From: Micropruina glycogenica
GTDB lineage: Bacteria; Actinomycetota; Actinomycetes; Propionibacteriales; Propionibacteriaceae
DNA length: 64,000 nt
Direction of reading: 5' to 3'
Assembly: GCF_900289045.1 (NCBI RefSeq)
Contig: NZ_LT985188.1
Coordinates: forward strand, 2,108,001 to 2,172,000
A program made the position numbers and the translations under genes. The notes under the pieces were generated by a model. It searched no databases. It was not told the origin of the DNA and was given only the letters and a program-made list of their open reading frames with translations. Shown piece by piece: positions 63,510-64,000 of the stretch. Numbering within the stretch: the stretch's first letter is position 1; each line of letters starts with the position of its first letter.

Positions 63510-64000
63510 TCAGCGGCTGCCCCACTGCCACGTCGGGCGGGTCAGCAGTCCCTGATCGGTTACCTCGGTTTCGCCGTGCGGCTTGACCAGTTCATGGTGC
63601 AGCGCACCCGCCTCGACCAGGGAGCCGACCAGCACCGCCGAATGGGTCACCACCACGAGTTGGCAGCGCTTGGCGGCGGCGATCATCAGCCGGCCCAGGG
63701 CGGGCAGCACGTCGGGGTGCAGGGACGTCTCGGGCTCGTTCAGCACCATCAGGCTCGGGGGTCGTGGGCTGAACAGCGCCGCGGCCAGCAGCAGATAGCG
63801 CAGCGTGCCGTCGGAGAGTTCGCGGGCCGACAGCGGACGCAACAGGCCGCGTTGGGTGAGGGCCACCTCGAACCGTCCGTCGTGGTCGGCAACCGTGACG
63901 CCGCTGCCGTCGAAGGCGTCGGCGACGGCCGCCTGCAGCGGCCCGGCCCAGGCCGATTCGAGAATGGTCGCCACGGTGGCGGCCAGGTCGTGCCCGTCGC
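63510..64000 (-). CDS. AAA/ABC-type ATPase, C-terminal part
   Basis: The reading frame runs to the window edge, so only the last 163 residues are visible. ARELSDGTLRYLLLAAALFS, then SLMVLNEPETSLHPDVLPAL (signature and Walker B) and VVVTHSAVLVG (the switch His) fit RecF/SMC-like AAA ATPases of the COG4637 type. Such proteins often work in defence or repair but many are uncharacterised. The tail ends PTWQWGSR. Confidence 0.85.
   Translation of the reverse strand, partial: DGHDLAATVATILESAWAGPLQAAVADAFDGSGVTVADHDGRFEVALTQRGLLRPLSARELSDGTLRYLLLAAALFSPRPPSLMVLNEPETSLHPDVLPALGRLMIAAAKRCQLVVVTHSAVLVGSLVEAGALHHELVKPHGETEVTDQGLLTRPTWQWGSR

Overview
The window is high-GC actinobacterial DNA, densely packed with genes, with frequent GTG starts and many 1-4 base stop/start overlaps. 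A propionyl-CoA carboxylase (beta, epsilon, alpha), both methylmalonyl-CoA mutase subunits with MeaB, a mycobacterial-type LpdA and two REP-like repeat families point to the Propionibacteriales, probably a Propionibacteriaceae relative. That assignment is inference. As I recall the M. tuberculosis map, the backbone follows Rv3264c-Rv3315c (manB, cpsA, TIGR03089 gene, purE, purK, membrane and PH-domain genes, birA, accD5, accE5, maf, lpdA, deoD, pmmB, cdd), with extra genes inserted between the conserved blocks.

Layout. 0-6.6 kb: partial mannose-1-phosphate guanylyltransferase, a TIGR03089 protein, a beta-lactamase-like lipoprotein, an LCP cell-wall ligase, purE-purK and an S51 peptidase. 6.6-13 kb: GtrA and PH-domain membrane proteins, an alpha/beta-hydrolase-fold protein without its catalytic triad, an IS110 element, an MFS transporter, a DinB-like protein and a DUF808 protein. 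13-21.7 kb: birA, a DUF937 protein, maf, a UbiA-type prenyltransferase, an SDR, a sigma factor with a large membrane partner, and corA. 21.7-26.7 kb: a decayed accessory island with broken lysR, pxpA and SDR genes, a gamma-glutamyltransferase, an IS256 remnant, an XRE protein, a divergent GNAT toxin and RHH/Doc toxin-antitoxin locus, and an aminotransferase remnant. 26.9-31 kb: acyl-CoA carboxylase genes. 31-39.7 kb: lpdA, a GH114 lipoprotein, purine-nucleoside phosphorylase with a sugar-phosphate mutase, a kinase-like ATPase and a PadR system. 39.9-46 kb: metG, a phosphate transporter, a yczE/yczR pair and cytidine deaminase. 46-51.6 kb: a BMP-type nucleoside ABC importer. 51.7-60 kb: two phosphotransferases, meaB, mutB, mutA and a CBS-domain protein. 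61-64 kb: glycosyl/polyol-phosphate transferases and a partial AAA ATPase.

The carboxylase and mutase loci form the propionyl-CoA/methylmalonyl-CoA/succinyl-CoA route, and birA can biotinylate the carboxylase. The BMP importer, cytidine deaminase, purine-nucleoside phosphorylase and its sugar-phosphate mutase form a nucleoside salvage set.

The strongest discovery is in the IS110 element. Its 5' non-coding region carries what looks like a complete bridge RNA. Two similar hairpin modules are flanked by short segments that match the target (a dispersed genomic repeat) and the element's own ends. Also notable are a GNAT toxin that may share an RHH antitoxin and palindromic operator with a Doc toxin, a repeat that has become coding sequence inside a phosphotransferase gene, and at least 17 start codons lying 6-8 bases after a -10 box, which suggests leaderless mRNAs.
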